Assembly (NCBI GenBank): GCA_044352985.1
Contig: JBILCU010000003.1
Coordinates: 202,264-266,263 of the forward strand
Direction of reading: 5' to 3'
Source: JADJDM01 sp044352985
GTDB lineage: Bacteria > Bacteroidota > Bacteroidia > B-17B0 > Aurantibacillaceae
Length of the DNA: 64,000 nucleotides
Shown here: one piece after another, positions 26,274-35,345 of the stretch
Numbering within the stretch: position 1 is the stretch's first letter
Layout of the letters: each line of letters opens with the position of its first letter
The notes under the pieces: model-generated
What the model was told of the DNA's origin: nothing
Database searches by the model: none
Seen by the model: only the letters and a program-made list of their open reading frames with translations
Program-made: the position numbers and the translations under genes

Positions 26274-27209
26274 TTACAACGGATCTAAACGTTCTCCATA
26301 TTTCGTTTTTGGAACTATAATTTTTTTAATTTTTGATTGAATTTCAGTCTCCAAATTTTCCAATAACTTCTTTTTCACAAAATGACGATGAGTAATAATT
26401 CCAACAGAACGATAAGGTATAGGTTTACTAAATTCGCTGATATGTTTTTTATCTGCTGTAGAAAGATCTAAAGATGATAAATATGGCAAAAGTGTAGCTG
26501 CTTTATTTGCTTTCACAAAACGAATTAAACTATCAATAGAGCCTGCTTTGTAATCGAAATTTAATTTGTTTGCAAAATTTAAATTCTTTATTTCACAAAG
26601 TTTTATTACCTGAGTTCGCATACAATGATCCTCTTCCAATAAACATAAATTTTCAGTATTCAAATTTTCAATTTTACTGTATTTAGAAGTTGTTTTTTGC
26701 GCATTATAATAAACAAATGGTTCATCATACAAATGCGTTTCAATTAAATCTTCATCATTTATAGGAGTTGAAACAATTCCAATATCGAGTTCGCGTGATT
26801 TTAACTGACGGATGATTTCTTTTGTTGGTTCTTCTCTTACAACAATTTTTAAGTTGGGGAATTGAATCGCGAAATCTTGTAAAAAACGTGGAAGCAAAAA
26901 AGGTGCAATTGTTGGGATTACAGAAATACTCAAGTTTCCTTTTAGTTCTCCTTTAATCTCGCTTGTAAGTTCCTCAAGTTGTTGTATGTCTTTTATTATT
27001 GTTTTAAAATGCTCAACAATTAACTTGCCTTCTTTGGTAAGTTCAACCGGCTTTTTTTTACGGTCGAAAAGTTTAATGTTAATCTCCTCTTCAAGCTTCG
27101 AAATCATCGTGCTTAAGGTAGACTGAGTAATAAAGCATTTACTTGCGGCTGTTTCAAAATGCCTTGTTTCGGCTACAGCCAATACGTATTGAAATTGTTG
27201 TATGTTCAT
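26274..27209 (-). CDS. oxyR: LysR-type peroxide-responsive regulator OxyR
   Basis: The 311-residue product has an N-terminal LysR helix-turn-helix (QQFQYVLAVAETRHFETAASKCFITQSTLSTMISKLEEEI) and the substrate-binding domain. Cys196 and Cys205 lie in EEDHCMRTQVIKLCEIK with the same nine-residue spacing as the redox pair Cys199/Cys208 of E. coli OxyR. Peroxide should form a disulfide there and activate transcription. It is divergent from katG with a 104-bp gap, the classic OxyR-target layout. Confidence 0.92.
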   Translation of the reverse strand: MNIQQFQYVLAVAETRHFETAASKCFITQSTLSTMISKLEEEINIKLFDRKKKPVELTKEGKLIVEHFKTIIKDIQQLEELTSEIKGELKGNLSISVIPTIAPFLLPRFLQDFAIQFPNLKIVVREEPTKEIIRQLKSRELDIGIVSTPINDEDLIETHLYDEPFVYYNAQKTTSKYSKIENLNTENLCLLEEDHCMRTQVIKLCEIKNLNFANKLNFDYKAGSIDSLIRFVKANKAATLLPYLSSLDLSTADKKHISEFSKPIPYRSVGIITHRHFVKKKLLENLETEIQSKIKKIIVPKTKYGERLDPL

Positions 27210-27265
27210 CTATTTTATCAATATTAATATTTAAAATATCGTTTTTATAAATTAAAAATAGTAAA

Positions 27266-27273
27266 TAGTTTTG
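27266..27273 (+). promoter_or_regulatory. -7 element of the katG promoter
   Basis: TAGTTTTG fits TAnnTTTG, 40 bp before the katG start, in the oxyR-katG intergenic region. The T-rich GTTTTTA at 27241-27247 sits about where a -33 box or OxyR-assisted contact would be. An OxyR operator could not be defined by eye. Confidence 0.45.
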
Positions 27274-27313
27274 TATCAATAAAAAGAATGAATAACCTTT
27301 TAAAATCATCAAA

Positions 27314-29632
27314 ATGAAAAGAATCATAATTACAACTGGATTACTTACTTCTTTTTTCATGGCAAATGACATTAATTTGTTTGCTCAAGAGGCTATGGAA
27401 AGTAAAGGAAAATGTCCGTTTCACTTTGGTCGATCATCCAAAGAAAAAAATGCAGTTGCATCAAATGAAACCACCACGGTTTCATCATCAAATTCGTCTA
27501 ACTCTAAAACAAGCAATGGCGATTGGTGGCCCAGCCAGCTTGATTTAAGTGTATTGCGTCAAAATTCTTCATTATCCAATCCTATGGGTAAAGAATTTGA
27601 TTATTCAAAAGAATTTTTGAGTTTGAATTTGCAAGCATTAAAAAAAGACATTCAAGATGTAATGACTAAATCAGAAGATTGGTGGCCTGCTGATTTTGGG
27701 CATTATGGTCCGTTTTTTATACGTATGGCTTGGCACAGTGCAGGGACTTATCGAACTGGTGACGGACGTGGTGGCGCTAGAGCAGGGCAGCAGCGTTTTG
27801 CACCTTTAAATAGTTGGCCGGATAATGCTAATTTGGATAAAGCGAGAAGATTACTTTGGCCAATAAAACAAAAGTATGGCAAGAAAATTTCATGGGCTGA
27901 TTTAATGATACTTACCGGAAACGTTGCTTTGGAATCGATGGGTTTTAAAACTTTTGGGTTTGCAGGTGGTAGAGAAGATGTTTGGGAACCTGAATCAAAT
28001 GTGTATTGGGGTTCAGAAAAAAAATGGTTAGAGGATAAGCGTTATTCAGAAGGTCGCAAATTAGAGAATCCATTAGCTGCCGTTCAAATGGGTCTGATTT
28101 ATGTTAATCCGGAAGGACCGAATGGAAACCCAGATCCAATTCTGGCTGCAAAAGACATTCGCGAAACATTTGGACGTATGGGAATGAATGATGAAGAAAC
28201 AGTTGCTTTAATTGCCGGAGGACATACATTTGGAAAAGCTCATGGAGCAGCAAGTGCAACACATGTAGGCAAAGAGCCTGAAGCGGCTTCAATTGAAGAA
28301 CAGGGTTTGGGATGGAAAAGCAATTACAAATCAGGAAAAGGAAAAGATGCCATTACTTCGGGCTTGGAAGTTACCTGGACATCGACACCAACACAATGGG
28401 GTAATGGCTTTTTCAAACTATTGTTTGGTAATGAATGGGAATTAACCAAAAGTCCTGCAGGCGCACAACAATGGGTAGCAAAAAATGCTGAGACAACTAT
28501 ACCTGATGCTTTTGATCCGAATGTAAAGCACAAACCAACCATGTTAACTACTGATTTATCTTTACGTTTTGACCCTGAATACGGTAAAATTTCTAAACGA
28601 TTTCTTGATAATCCCGAACAATTCAGAGAGGCATTTGCTCGTGCCTGGTTTAAATTAACACACCGAGATATGGGGCCACGCAGTTTATATTTAGGTGCTG
28701 AGGTTCCGAAGGAAGAATTGATTTGGCAAGACCCAATTCCGGCAGTTAATCACCCTTTGGTTGATGCAAAAGATATTGAATCATTAAAAAATACTATTTT
28801 AAATTCAGGATTAAGCATCAGCGAATTAGTTGGAACTGCCTGGGCATCTGCATCTACATTCAGAAGTTCTGATAAACGTGGCGGAGCAAATGGTGCACGT
28901 ATTCGTTTGTCGCCTCAAAAATATTGGGAAGTAAATAATCCAAAACAATTGGAAAAAGTTTTGGCAACACTTGAAAAAATTCAATCAGACTTTAATAAAA
29001 ATGCATCGCCAAAAAAAGTTTCAATGGCTGATTTAATTGTGTTGGGTGGAACAGCTGCTTTGGAGAAGTCCGTTAAGAATGCAGGTTTAAACTTGACTGT
29101 TCCTTTTACACCCGGCAGAATGGATGCTTTACAAGAACAAACTGATGTCAATTCCATCGCAGTTTTAGAGCCAATGGCTGATGGATTCAGAAACTATTCT
29201 AAAGCTACATACACACTGTCTACAGAGGAATTATTAGTAGATAAAGCTCAGTTACTCACTTTAACAGCACCTGAATTAACTTTGTTAATGGGTGGTTTGA
29301 AAGTCTTGAATATTAATTACAACAATACTCAAACGGGTGTTTTAACCACAAAGAAAGATCAGTTAACAAATGATTATTTTGTTAATCTTTTAGACATGAG
29401 CACTGTTTGGAAAGCGACTTCAGATACCAAAGAGTTTTTTGAAGGGACAGATAGAATCACAGGGAAAACAAAATGGACTGCATCACGTGCTGATTTAATT
29501 TTTGGCTCACATTCAGAATTAAGAGCATTGGCAGAAGTATATGCAAGTGAAGACGCGAAAGAAAAATTTGCAAAAGATTTTGTAGCTACTTGGGTCAAAG
29601 TGATGAACTTAGATCGATTTGATGTAAAGTGA
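27314..29632 (+). CDS. katG: Catalase-peroxidase KatG, exported form
   Basis: The 772-residue product has a signal peptide (MKRIIITTGLLTSFFMANDINLFAQ) before the usual CPFHFG start, then a Ser/Asn/Thr-rich linker. The distal haem site RMAWHSAGTYR places Arg137, Trp140 and His141; the proximal histidine is His304 in GGHTFGKAHG. Tyr in LIYVNPEGPNGNPDP provides the crosslinked tyrosine of the Met-Tyr-Trp adduct needed for catalase activity. The second, haem-free half is complete. It removes hydrogen peroxide, here probably in the periplasm. It is divergent from oxyR and followed by a strong terminator. Confidence 0.97.
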   Translation: MKRIIITTGLLTSFFMANDINLFAQEAMESKGKCPFHFGRSSKEKNAVASNETTTVSSSNSSNSKTSNGDWWPSQLDLSVLRQNSSLSNPMGKEFDYSKEFLSLNLQALKKDIQDVMTKSEDWWPADFGHYGPFFIRMAWHSAGTYRTGDGRGGARAGQQRFAPLNSWPDNANLDKARRLLWPIKQKYGKKISWADLMILTGNVALESMGFKTFGFAGGREDVWEPESNVYWGSEKKWLEDKRYSEGRKLENPLAAVQMGLIYVNPEGPNGNPDPILAAKDIRETFGRMGMNDEETVALIAGGHTFGKAHGAASATHVGKEPEAASIEEQGLGWKSNYKSGKGKDAITSGLEVTWTSTPTQWGNGFFKLLFGNEWELTKSPAGAQQWVAKNAETTIPDAFDPNVKHKPTMLTTDLSLRFDPEYGKISKRFLDNPEQFREAFARAWFKLTHRDMGPRSLYLGAEVPKEELIWQDPIPAVNHPLVDAKDIESLKNTILNSGLSISELVGTAWASASTFRSSDKRGGANGARIRLSPQKYWEVNNPKQLEKVLATLEKIQSDFNKNASPKKVSMADLIVLGGTAALEKSVKNAGLNLTVPFTPGRMDALQEQTDVNSIAVLEPMADGFRNYSKATYTLSTEELLVDKAQLLTLTAPELTLLMGGLKVLNINYNNTQTGVLTTKKDQLTNDYFVNLLDMSTVWKATSDTKEFFEGTDRITGKTKWTASRADLIFGSHSELRALAEVYASEDAKEKFAKDFVATWVKVMNLDRFDVK

Positions 29633-29667
29633 AATTTAAACTGAAGATTAATAAGTTTTATTCTTAT

Positions 29668-29707
29668 AAAATCCCGGATGCGAAGTGCATCTGGGATTTT
29701 GTATTTT
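29668..29707 (+). terminator. Intrinsic terminator after katG
   Basis: AAAATCCCGGATGC and GCATCTGGGATTTT form a 14-bp stem with one mismatch-type pair around a 5-nt loop, followed by a T-rich run, 36 bp after the katG stop. Confidence 0.92.
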
Positions 29708-29799
29708 AAAATGTCTTTTATATGATAGAAATTGAAAACTATATTGAATAATGTCAATATTTTAAATACTTAATGTCTAAATTCTCGAAATCAAATATT

Positions 29800-29807
29800 T
29801 ATATTTG
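29800..29807 (+). promoter_or_regulatory. -7 element very close to the antiporter start codon
   Basis: TATATTTG matches TAnnTTTG but ends only 8 bp before the ATG at 29816, so transcription would begin at or within a few bases of the start codon. No TTTG is seen at -33, and no Shine-Dalgarno sequence precedes the ATG. Confidence 0.4.
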
Positions 29808-29815
29808 TAACTATC

Positions 29816-31969
29816 ATGGATTTGGAGCAAAACATATTGAAATTGCTTGATTTATTGAAAGCAGAATTGCCCATTAAAAATTCTGTGTTAATTCTTTCCA
29901 TTGTTTTACTCATTATTTTATTTTCACCATTGGTATTTCGGAAATTTAAAATTCCAGGAATCATTGGATTAATTTTAGCAGGAATTTTAATTGGTCCTAA
30001 TACACTTCACCTCATAGAAAAAACAACCAGTTTTGAATTATTTAGTAAAACCGGGTTGCTTTACATCATGTTTTTGGCAGGTTTGGAAATTGACATGCAG
30101 GAATTCAAACAAAACAGATCGAAAAGCATTGTTTTTGGAGCATTTACCTTTTTTATACCCATCATAATTGGTTTTTTTGTTTGTATATATGTTTTTCAAT
30201 TTCAATTTTGGGCGGCCTTATTGTTAGCTAGTATGTTTTCAACTCATACACTTTTGAGTTATCCTATTGTAAGCAACATGGGCATTGTAAAAAATAGAGC
30301 TGTGCAACTTACTTTTGGAGGAACTATAATAACAGATACCGCTGTATTAATTTTACTGGGCATAATTACCAATGTAGTAAAAAATGAAATCAGTTCTGTT
30401 TTTTGGATAAAAACCATTATTATGCTTTCAGCATTGGTATTGGGAACATTGTTTTTACTTCCGCGTATTACTCGATGGTTTTTTAGAAACTTGGAAGGTC
30501 AGGGGAGCTCGCAATACATTTATGTACTGGCTGTAGTTTTTTTATCAGCTTTCTTTTCAGAGTTGGCAGGTGTTGAACCAATAATTGGGGCATTTCTTGC
30601 CGGACTGGCATTGAACAGAGTAATTCCACATAATTCAGTATTGATGAATAGAATTATTTTTATTGGTAACACTTTATTTATTCCATTTTTCTTAATCAGT
30701 GCCGGTATGCTAGTTGATTTAAAATTATTTTTCCAGGGTTCTGGTGCGTTAATTTTTGCAGGTATATTAAGTTTCGTAGCACTTTTAACTAAGTATTTTG
30801 CAGCTAAAATAACTCAATTCATTTTTAAACTTTCAAAAGATGAAGGTAATATCATTTTTGGCTTAAGCGCGTCTCATGCTGCTGCAACCTTGGCTGTAAT
30901 TAAAGTAGGTTATGATATCGGTTTATTTGATAATAATGTAATTAACGGGACAATTATTTTAATACTGATAACATGTTTGGCAAGTTCTTTTATGACTGAG
31001 CGTGCAGGAAGAAAATTAGCTATTGCAGAAAAAGATACTGATTATAAAACAGAAAAAAGAACTGAAAAAATATTAGTTCCACTTACAAATAATGAAGGAA
31101 TAAATAGATTAATTGATTTGGCATTGATCTTAAAAAATCCAAAATCAAATGAACCTCTTTATCCATTATCTATAGTTGAAGATGATTTAGATGCTGATGA
31201 AAAATTAAATGGTTCTAGAAAATTATTGGCAAGTATATCAGAACAAGTTGCTGCAATGGATAAAAAAATGGAAGTTCTTAAAAAAGTGGACTTAAACATT
31301 GTTGATGGAATAGTAAGAACAGCCAAAGCATATTCTATAACTGATATTGTTTTAGCTTATCAAACAAACTCTAATTCTGCTAATTTTATTTTTGGGTCTA
31401 AAGCAGATCAATTAGTTTCTAAAGCTGACCAGTTTACGGTAGTTTCTAAAATTTTGCAGCCATTTAGTACTTTTCAAAAAGTAGTTGTGTTGTTAACACC
31501 AAATGCAGAACTTGAAAAAAATTTTAAACGTACCTGTTTAAAAATTAATCGAATTCTAAAACAAGTTGGGGAAGATTCAATTGTTTACGGAGTTAGTAAT
31601 TCTATCGAGCAATTTAAAAATTTAATTAACGATAAAAATTCTGATAATTACGATTACATGGTAACTGATGATTTTGAAAATTTAGATTTTTTAGAAAAGT
31701 ACAGAAGTGACGATAATTTATATCTCATCTTAAATTCAAGAAAACAAACGGTATCATATGATTATCACATTGATAATCTTCCAAAAGAATTACATAAAAA
31801 TTTTGAGTATACAAGTTTTATTGTCATGTATCCTGAAATGGTGGATTTAAATTATTCCACAAACGAATACATTGAAGTAGGTAATATTGCTATGCAGGAA
31901 AACTTTGATAAAATTATGCAAGTAAAAGATAAGGTAAAAGAAATTTTTAAGCGTGATAACCAATCATAA
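29816..31969 (+). CDS. Cation/proton antiporter (CPA2, KefB/NapA-like) with C-terminal Usp-like domain
   Basis: The 717-residue product has about 12 transmembrane helices (residues 20-390) with CPA2 features: FKIPGIIGLILAGILIGPNTL, LLYIMFLAGLEIDMQEFKQ, and GVEPIIGAFLAGLALNR. From about residue 415 a soluble part starts ERTEKILVPLTNNEGINRLIDLALIL, resembling a universal-stress-protein fold, and continues for about 300 residues that could hold two such domains. It should exchange Na+ or K+ for H+ across the cytoplasmic membrane, with the cytoplasmic part sensing nucleotides. The stop overlaps the next start by 1 bp (TAATG), so the genes are coupled. Confidence 0.88.
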   Translation: MDLEQNILKLLDLLKAELPIKNSVLILSIVLLIILFSPLVFRKFKIPGIIGLILAGILIGPNTLHLIEKTTSFELFSKTGLLYIMFLAGLEIDMQEFKQNRSKSIVFGAFTFFIPIIIGFFVCIYVFQFQFWAALLLASMFSTHTLLSYPIVSNMGIVKNRAVQLTFGGTIITDTAVLILLGIITNVVKNEISSVFWIKTIIMLSALVLGTLFLLPRITRWFFRNLEGQGSSQYIYVLAVVFLSAFFSELAGVEPIIGAFLAGLALNRVIPHNSVLMNRIIFIGNTLFIPFFLISAGMLVDLKLFFQGSGALIFAGILSFVALLTKYFAAKITQFIFKLSKDEGNIIFGLSASHAAATLAVIKVGYDIGLFDNNVINGTIILILITCLASSFMTERAGRKLAIAEKDTDYKTEKRTEKILVPLTNNEGINRLIDLALILKNPKSNEPLYPLSIVEDDLDADEKLNGSRKLLASISEQVAAMDKKMEVLKKVDLNIVDGIVRTAKAYSITDIVLAYQTNSNSANFIFGSKADQLVSKADQFTVVSKILQPFSTFQKVVVLLTPNAELEKNFKRTCLKINRILKQVGEDSIVYGVSNSIEQFKNLINDKNSDNYDYMVTDDFENLDFLEKYRSDDNLYLILNSRKQTVSYDYHIDNLPKELHKNFEYTSFIVMYPEMVDLNYSTNEYIEVGNIAMQENFDKIMQVKDKVKEIFKRDNQS

Positions 31970-32922
31970 TGCTTAAAACAGTTTTCATAATTCTGATTTT
32001 CTTTTCCTCTTTTTTAAATTTTGTTTATGCCCAGAAATTTACCAGTATAAAAAGTAAATCTGTAAAAATTGATTCTACTTCATTCATAAAGCAAGACAAT
32101 TATGAATGTTCAAAAACTAAAGTAATCGTAAAAAGATCCATTTTACTTTCTCCACAAATTAAAGAAACCTCCGGATTGATTTTTTTTAATAATTTACTAT
32201 GGACTCACAATGATGATACTGATAATTACCTTTATGGAATTGATACCACAACTGGTAAAATAGTTAAAAGTGTAAAATTAACTTACTTAAGCAATATTGA
32301 TTGGGAAGAAATTTCACAAGATGAAAATTATATTTATGTTGGAGATATTGGAAATAATAAGGGAAATAGAAAAGATTTAAGTATTTATAGGATAGATAAA
32401 GATAAGTTTGTTGATGGTCCAATTAAAATTGATACCATTAGTTTTCACTATGATTTACAAAAAGAATTTATTTCTATTCAATCTAATAAATCAGACTTTG
32501 ATTGCGAAGCGTTTATTGTAGTTAAAGACAGTATTTATTTGTTTACCAAAGAATGGAGTAGTTTAAAAACAAGTATATATTCTTTACCCAAAACACCCGG
32601 AAATTATAGCGCAAGATTTATTAATTCAATTAACGTTAAAGGTTTGGTTACGGGTGCTGTTTATTTTGAAGAAAAACATAAAATTATATTATGTGGTTAT
32701 TCCAAATTACTTGAGCCATTTATTTTTTATTTAAACGATTTTATGAATTATGATTTTAAGAAAACAAATAAAAGAAAAACGGAAATAAATCTGCCACTTC
32801 ATCAAATTGAAGCTATTACAACTATTGATGGTGTAAATTTATTTTTAACCAATGAAAATTTTTCAAAATCTATTATAGCGATTCAAAATAAATTACATTT
32901 TGTAATTTCCACTGATTTTTAA
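31969..32922 (+). CDS. Secreted beta-propeller-like protein of unknown function
   Basis: The 317-residue product has a signal peptide (FIILIFFSSFLNFVYAQ). The mature part includes LSPQIKETSGLIFFNNLLWTHNDDTDNYLYGIDTTTGKIV and IDWEEISQDENYIYVGDIGNNKGNRKDLSIYRI, a pattern found in many Bacteroidota secreted proteins with repeated propeller-like blades. It overlaps the antiporter gene by one base and has no T9SS tail. Its function is unknown; a periplasmic role beside the antiporter is possible but unsupported by more than the coupling. Confidence 0.7.
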   Translation: MLKTVFIILIFFSSFLNFVYAQKFTSIKSKSVKIDSTSFIKQDNYECSKTKVIVKRSILLSPQIKETSGLIFFNNLLWTHNDDTDNYLYGIDTTTGKIVKSVKLTYLSNIDWEEISQDENYIYVGDIGNNKGNRKDLSIYRIDKDKFVDGPIKIDTISFHYDLQKEFISIQSNKSDFDCEAFIVVKDSIYLFTKEWSSLKTSIYSLPKTPGNYSARFINSINVKGLVTGAVYFEEKHKIILCGYSKLLEPFIFYLNDFMNYDFKKTNKRKTEINLPLHQIEAITTIDGVNLFLTNENFSKSIIAIQNKLHFVISTDF

Positions 32923-32952
32923 TAGATTTTGTAGTATAAGTTAAATTAGTAT

Positions 32953-33594
32953 TCACTTTAGTTTTTCAGAAAACACTTTTTTAAATTTATCTAGCTTAGG
33001 TTTTATTAAAAATTGGCAATAAGGTTCTTCGCCATTAAGGTTGTAATAATTTTGGTGATAATCTTCTGCAGTATAGAAATTATTAAATTCACTTATTTCA
33101 GTAATAATAGGTTGATTAAATGCGCCTGAATTATTCAATTTATTTTTGAGTTCAATAGCAATACTTTTTTGATTTTCGTTGTGAAAAAATATTGCTGAAC
33201 GGTATTGTGTGCCTACATCATTTCCCTGACGATTTAATGTTGTTGGATCATGTGTTTGCCAGAATACTTCTAATAATTCTTGAAATGAAATTTCATTGGG
33301 ATTATAATATATTTGACAAACTTCTGCATGACCAGTTACTCCAGCGCAAACTTCTCTATATGCAGGATTTTTAATTGTTCCACCACTGTATCCTGAAACA
33401 ACTTTTTTTACCCCCTTTAATTGTTGAAATACTGCTTCCACACACCAAAAACAACCAGCTCCTAAAGTTGCAGTATCTAATTGATTATTGTCCATAGTTG
33501 AATGTTTTGTTATTGGTTTATCTTCTTTTTTTTGTGCATGAATACATGAGTGCACAAAACAACTTATTATAATGGTATATATTAAATTTCTCAA
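32953..33594 (-). CDS. msrA: Peptide methionine-(S)-S-oxide reductase MsrA, exported
   Basis: The 213-residue product contains the MsrA active site GAGCFWCVEAVFQ with the catalytic Cys48, then VSGYSGG, GHAEVCQIYYNP, FWQTHDPTTLNRQGNDVGTQYRSAIFF and EDYHQNYY, the full family pattern. It reduces the S form of methionine sulfoxide in proteins. Residues 1-20 (MRNLIYTIIISCFVHSCIHA) form a signal peptide, possibly a lipoprotein signal at Cys17, so the enzyme acts in the envelope, in keeping with the exported catalase encoded a few kilobases away. An internal Met34 would give a cytoplasmic form but would leave the signal unexplained. Confidence 0.94.
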   Translation of the reverse strand: MRNLIYTIIISCFVHSCIHAQKKEDKPITKHSTMDNNQLDTATLGAGCFWCVEAVFQQLKGVKKVVSGYSGGTIKNPAYREVCAGVTGHAEVCQIYYNPNEISFQELLEVFWQTHDPTTLNRQGNDVGTQYRSAIFFHNENQKSIAIELKNKLNNSGAFNQPIITEISEFNNFYTAEDYHQNYYNLNGEEPYCQFLIKPKLDKFKKVFSEKLK

Positions 33595-33622
33595 AATATC
33601 ATTTTTATCAAAAATAGCTCAA

Positions 33623-33658
33623 AAAAAAACCTTTAACATTTCTGTTAAAGGTTTTTTT
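33623..33658 (-). terminator. Intrinsic terminator downstream of gldJ
   Basis: AAAACCTTTAACA and TGTTAAAGGTTTT pair around a 3-4-nt loop with A and T tracts on both sides. It lies just beyond the gldJ stop on the minus strand. Confidence 0.88.
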
Positions 33659-33675
33659 AAAAATTTGGCTAAATT

Positions 33676-35286
33676 TTATTTACCTCCTAAACCAGTTGGG
33701 CTACCTACTCTTGTCATAGCACATCTAAATCCTAAATAAGATGTTGACTGACGTTGGTCTAAAAACCTTCTAGTTCCTGGTCCTAGCCAATATGCGCGAT
33801 CTTTCCAAGAACCACCTTTATAAACATGAGCTACATCGTTAACCAATGATGTTTTAGAGTATTCGTACATTAATTTTCCAGAATAATTTTCGTATGCTCC
33901 TTCACCTTCTTTGTAATAAATGGATGAATTTACATCACCATCTTTCTCTGATCTGTAATCTGCCATTTTGTAATTTCTTCTTTCATCTAAGTTATCTTCA
34001 GAGAATTGAATACCAACATCTCTCCACATCACACGACCAGGAATAGAAACTAATATACTATCAGTTGTTAAAGAATCCATAGATGAACTGTTTCCACCGT
34101 GTGCACCCGGAACTGCTACAGGATGAGTGAATTTTTGATAAACAGGAACATCATCATTAATTAAAATGGTACCTTCTGTTGAATCACGTTTTTGTGTTTT
34201 AAAAACGTTTCCACGGAAAGGTCGAAACTCATCACCATCTTCAGATGAAAGTGGTCTGTAAACATCTAAAACCCACTCAGAAACATTACCTGCCATGTGG
34301 TAAAGACCATAATCATTAGGCCAGTATGAATAAACTGGAGCAGTAACATCCGCATTATCATTTAACCAACCAGCAACACCCATATAATCTCCGTTTCCTC
34401 TTACGAAGTTAGCCATGATTTGTCCCATGTATTTTTCATCCGGATTTCTAACTCCATGTCCATTCCAAGGATAAATTCTTCTACTTGTTATTCGTTCACC
34501 AATAGTGTTTCCAATCAAACCATAAGAAGCGTATTCCCATTCTGCTTCTGTTGGTAGTCTGTAATTTGGTAAAAATATACCATCTTCCATACGAACATTT
34601 CTTTCAAAACCATTTGCTTCTTGGAAAGAAGGCAATTTTTGTTTTAACCTATCTCCTTCGAATTTGGTACCATTAGTTGCTAAATAAGATTCGGTTGTGA
34701 AATAATCAGCTGAAGTACTTGCCGGAACGTGCTCGAATAATCCTTCACGAATTAAAATAAATTCATTAACACGGTCTGTTCTCCAAGCGCAATAATCATT
34801 AGCTTGTAACCAGTTAATACCAACAACAGGATAATCTCTGTATGCAGGATGACGTAAATAATAATCTACATATGGTTCATTAAAGCCCATTTTTTCACGC
34901 CATACCAATGTGTCTGGTAAAGCTTTAATATAAACTTCAGGATAATCAGTAAATACGCGGCTTGTCCAGAATAAATATTCTAAATATGAAAAATTACTTA
35001 CCTCAGTTTCATCCATATAAAATGAAGAAACAGTAACTCTTCTTGGTGTATTGTTCCAATCATAAGTTACATCGTTTTCTGTTCTCCCAAAAGTGAATGC
35101 TCCACCTTCAATTAAAACTAAACCCGGACCGGTTTCTTGTTCCTCATAAGGAACTTTTTCAAAACCACCATTTTCTGGTGAATTATAAGCCCATCCTGTT
35201 GTAGGAGAGCGTTCTACTCCACAAGAACTTAGAAGAACTGCTGAAGCAATTCCTGCAAAAATAAGTTTATAGCCTTTCTTAATCAT
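33676..35286 (-). CDS. gldJ: Gliding motility/T9SS lipoprotein GldJ
   Basis: The 536-residue lipoprotein (LLSSCGVERS, Cys22) contains a formylglycine-generating-enzyme-like fold: GLVLIEGGAFTFGRTENDVTYDWNNTPRRVTVSSFYMDETEVSNFSYLEYL, PVVGINWLQANDYCAWRTDRVNE, YRLPTEAEWEYASYG, MAGNVSEWVLDVY and the terminal GGSWKDRAYWLGPGTRRFLDQ...LGFRCA. The NFSYLEYL and ALPDTLVWREKMGFNEPYV...YLRHPAYRDYPVVG segments match GldJ rather than GldK. GldJ supports T9SS and gliding function at the outer membrane. It lies downstream of the sprF-like gene and divergent from porU-porV, as gldJ, porU and porV cluster in other Bacteroidota. Confidence 0.93.
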   Translation of the reverse strand: MIKKGYKLIFAGIASAVLLSSCGVERSPTTGWAYNSPENGGFEKVPYEEQETGPGLVLIEGGAFTFGRTENDVTYDWNNTPRRVTVSSFYMDETEVSNFSYLEYLFWTSRVFTDYPEVYIKALPDTLVWREKMGFNEPYVDYYLRHPAYRDYPVVGINWLQANDYCAWRTDRVNEFILIREGLFEHVPASTSADYFTTESYLATNGTKFEGDRLKQKLPSFQEANGFERNVRMEDGIFLPNYRLPTEAEWEYASYGLIGNTIGERITSRRIYPWNGHGVRNPDEKYMGQIMANFVRGNGDYMGVAGWLNDNADVTAPVYSYWPNDYGLYHMAGNVSEWVLDVYRPLSSEDGDEFRPFRGNVFKTQKRDSTEGTILINDDVPVYQKFTHPVAVPGAHGGNSSSMDSLTTDSILVSIPGRVMWRDVGIQFSEDNLDERRNYKMADYRSEKDGDVNSSIYYKEGEGAYENYSGKLMYEYSKTSLVNDVAHVYKGGSWKDRAYWLGPGTRRFLDQRQSTSYLGFRCAMTRVGSPTGLGGK

Positions 35287-35345
35287 GATTTTCTAACTAA
35301 AAGTACTGTTATAACGTTATTAATTTTAAAAAGTTACATCCAAAA

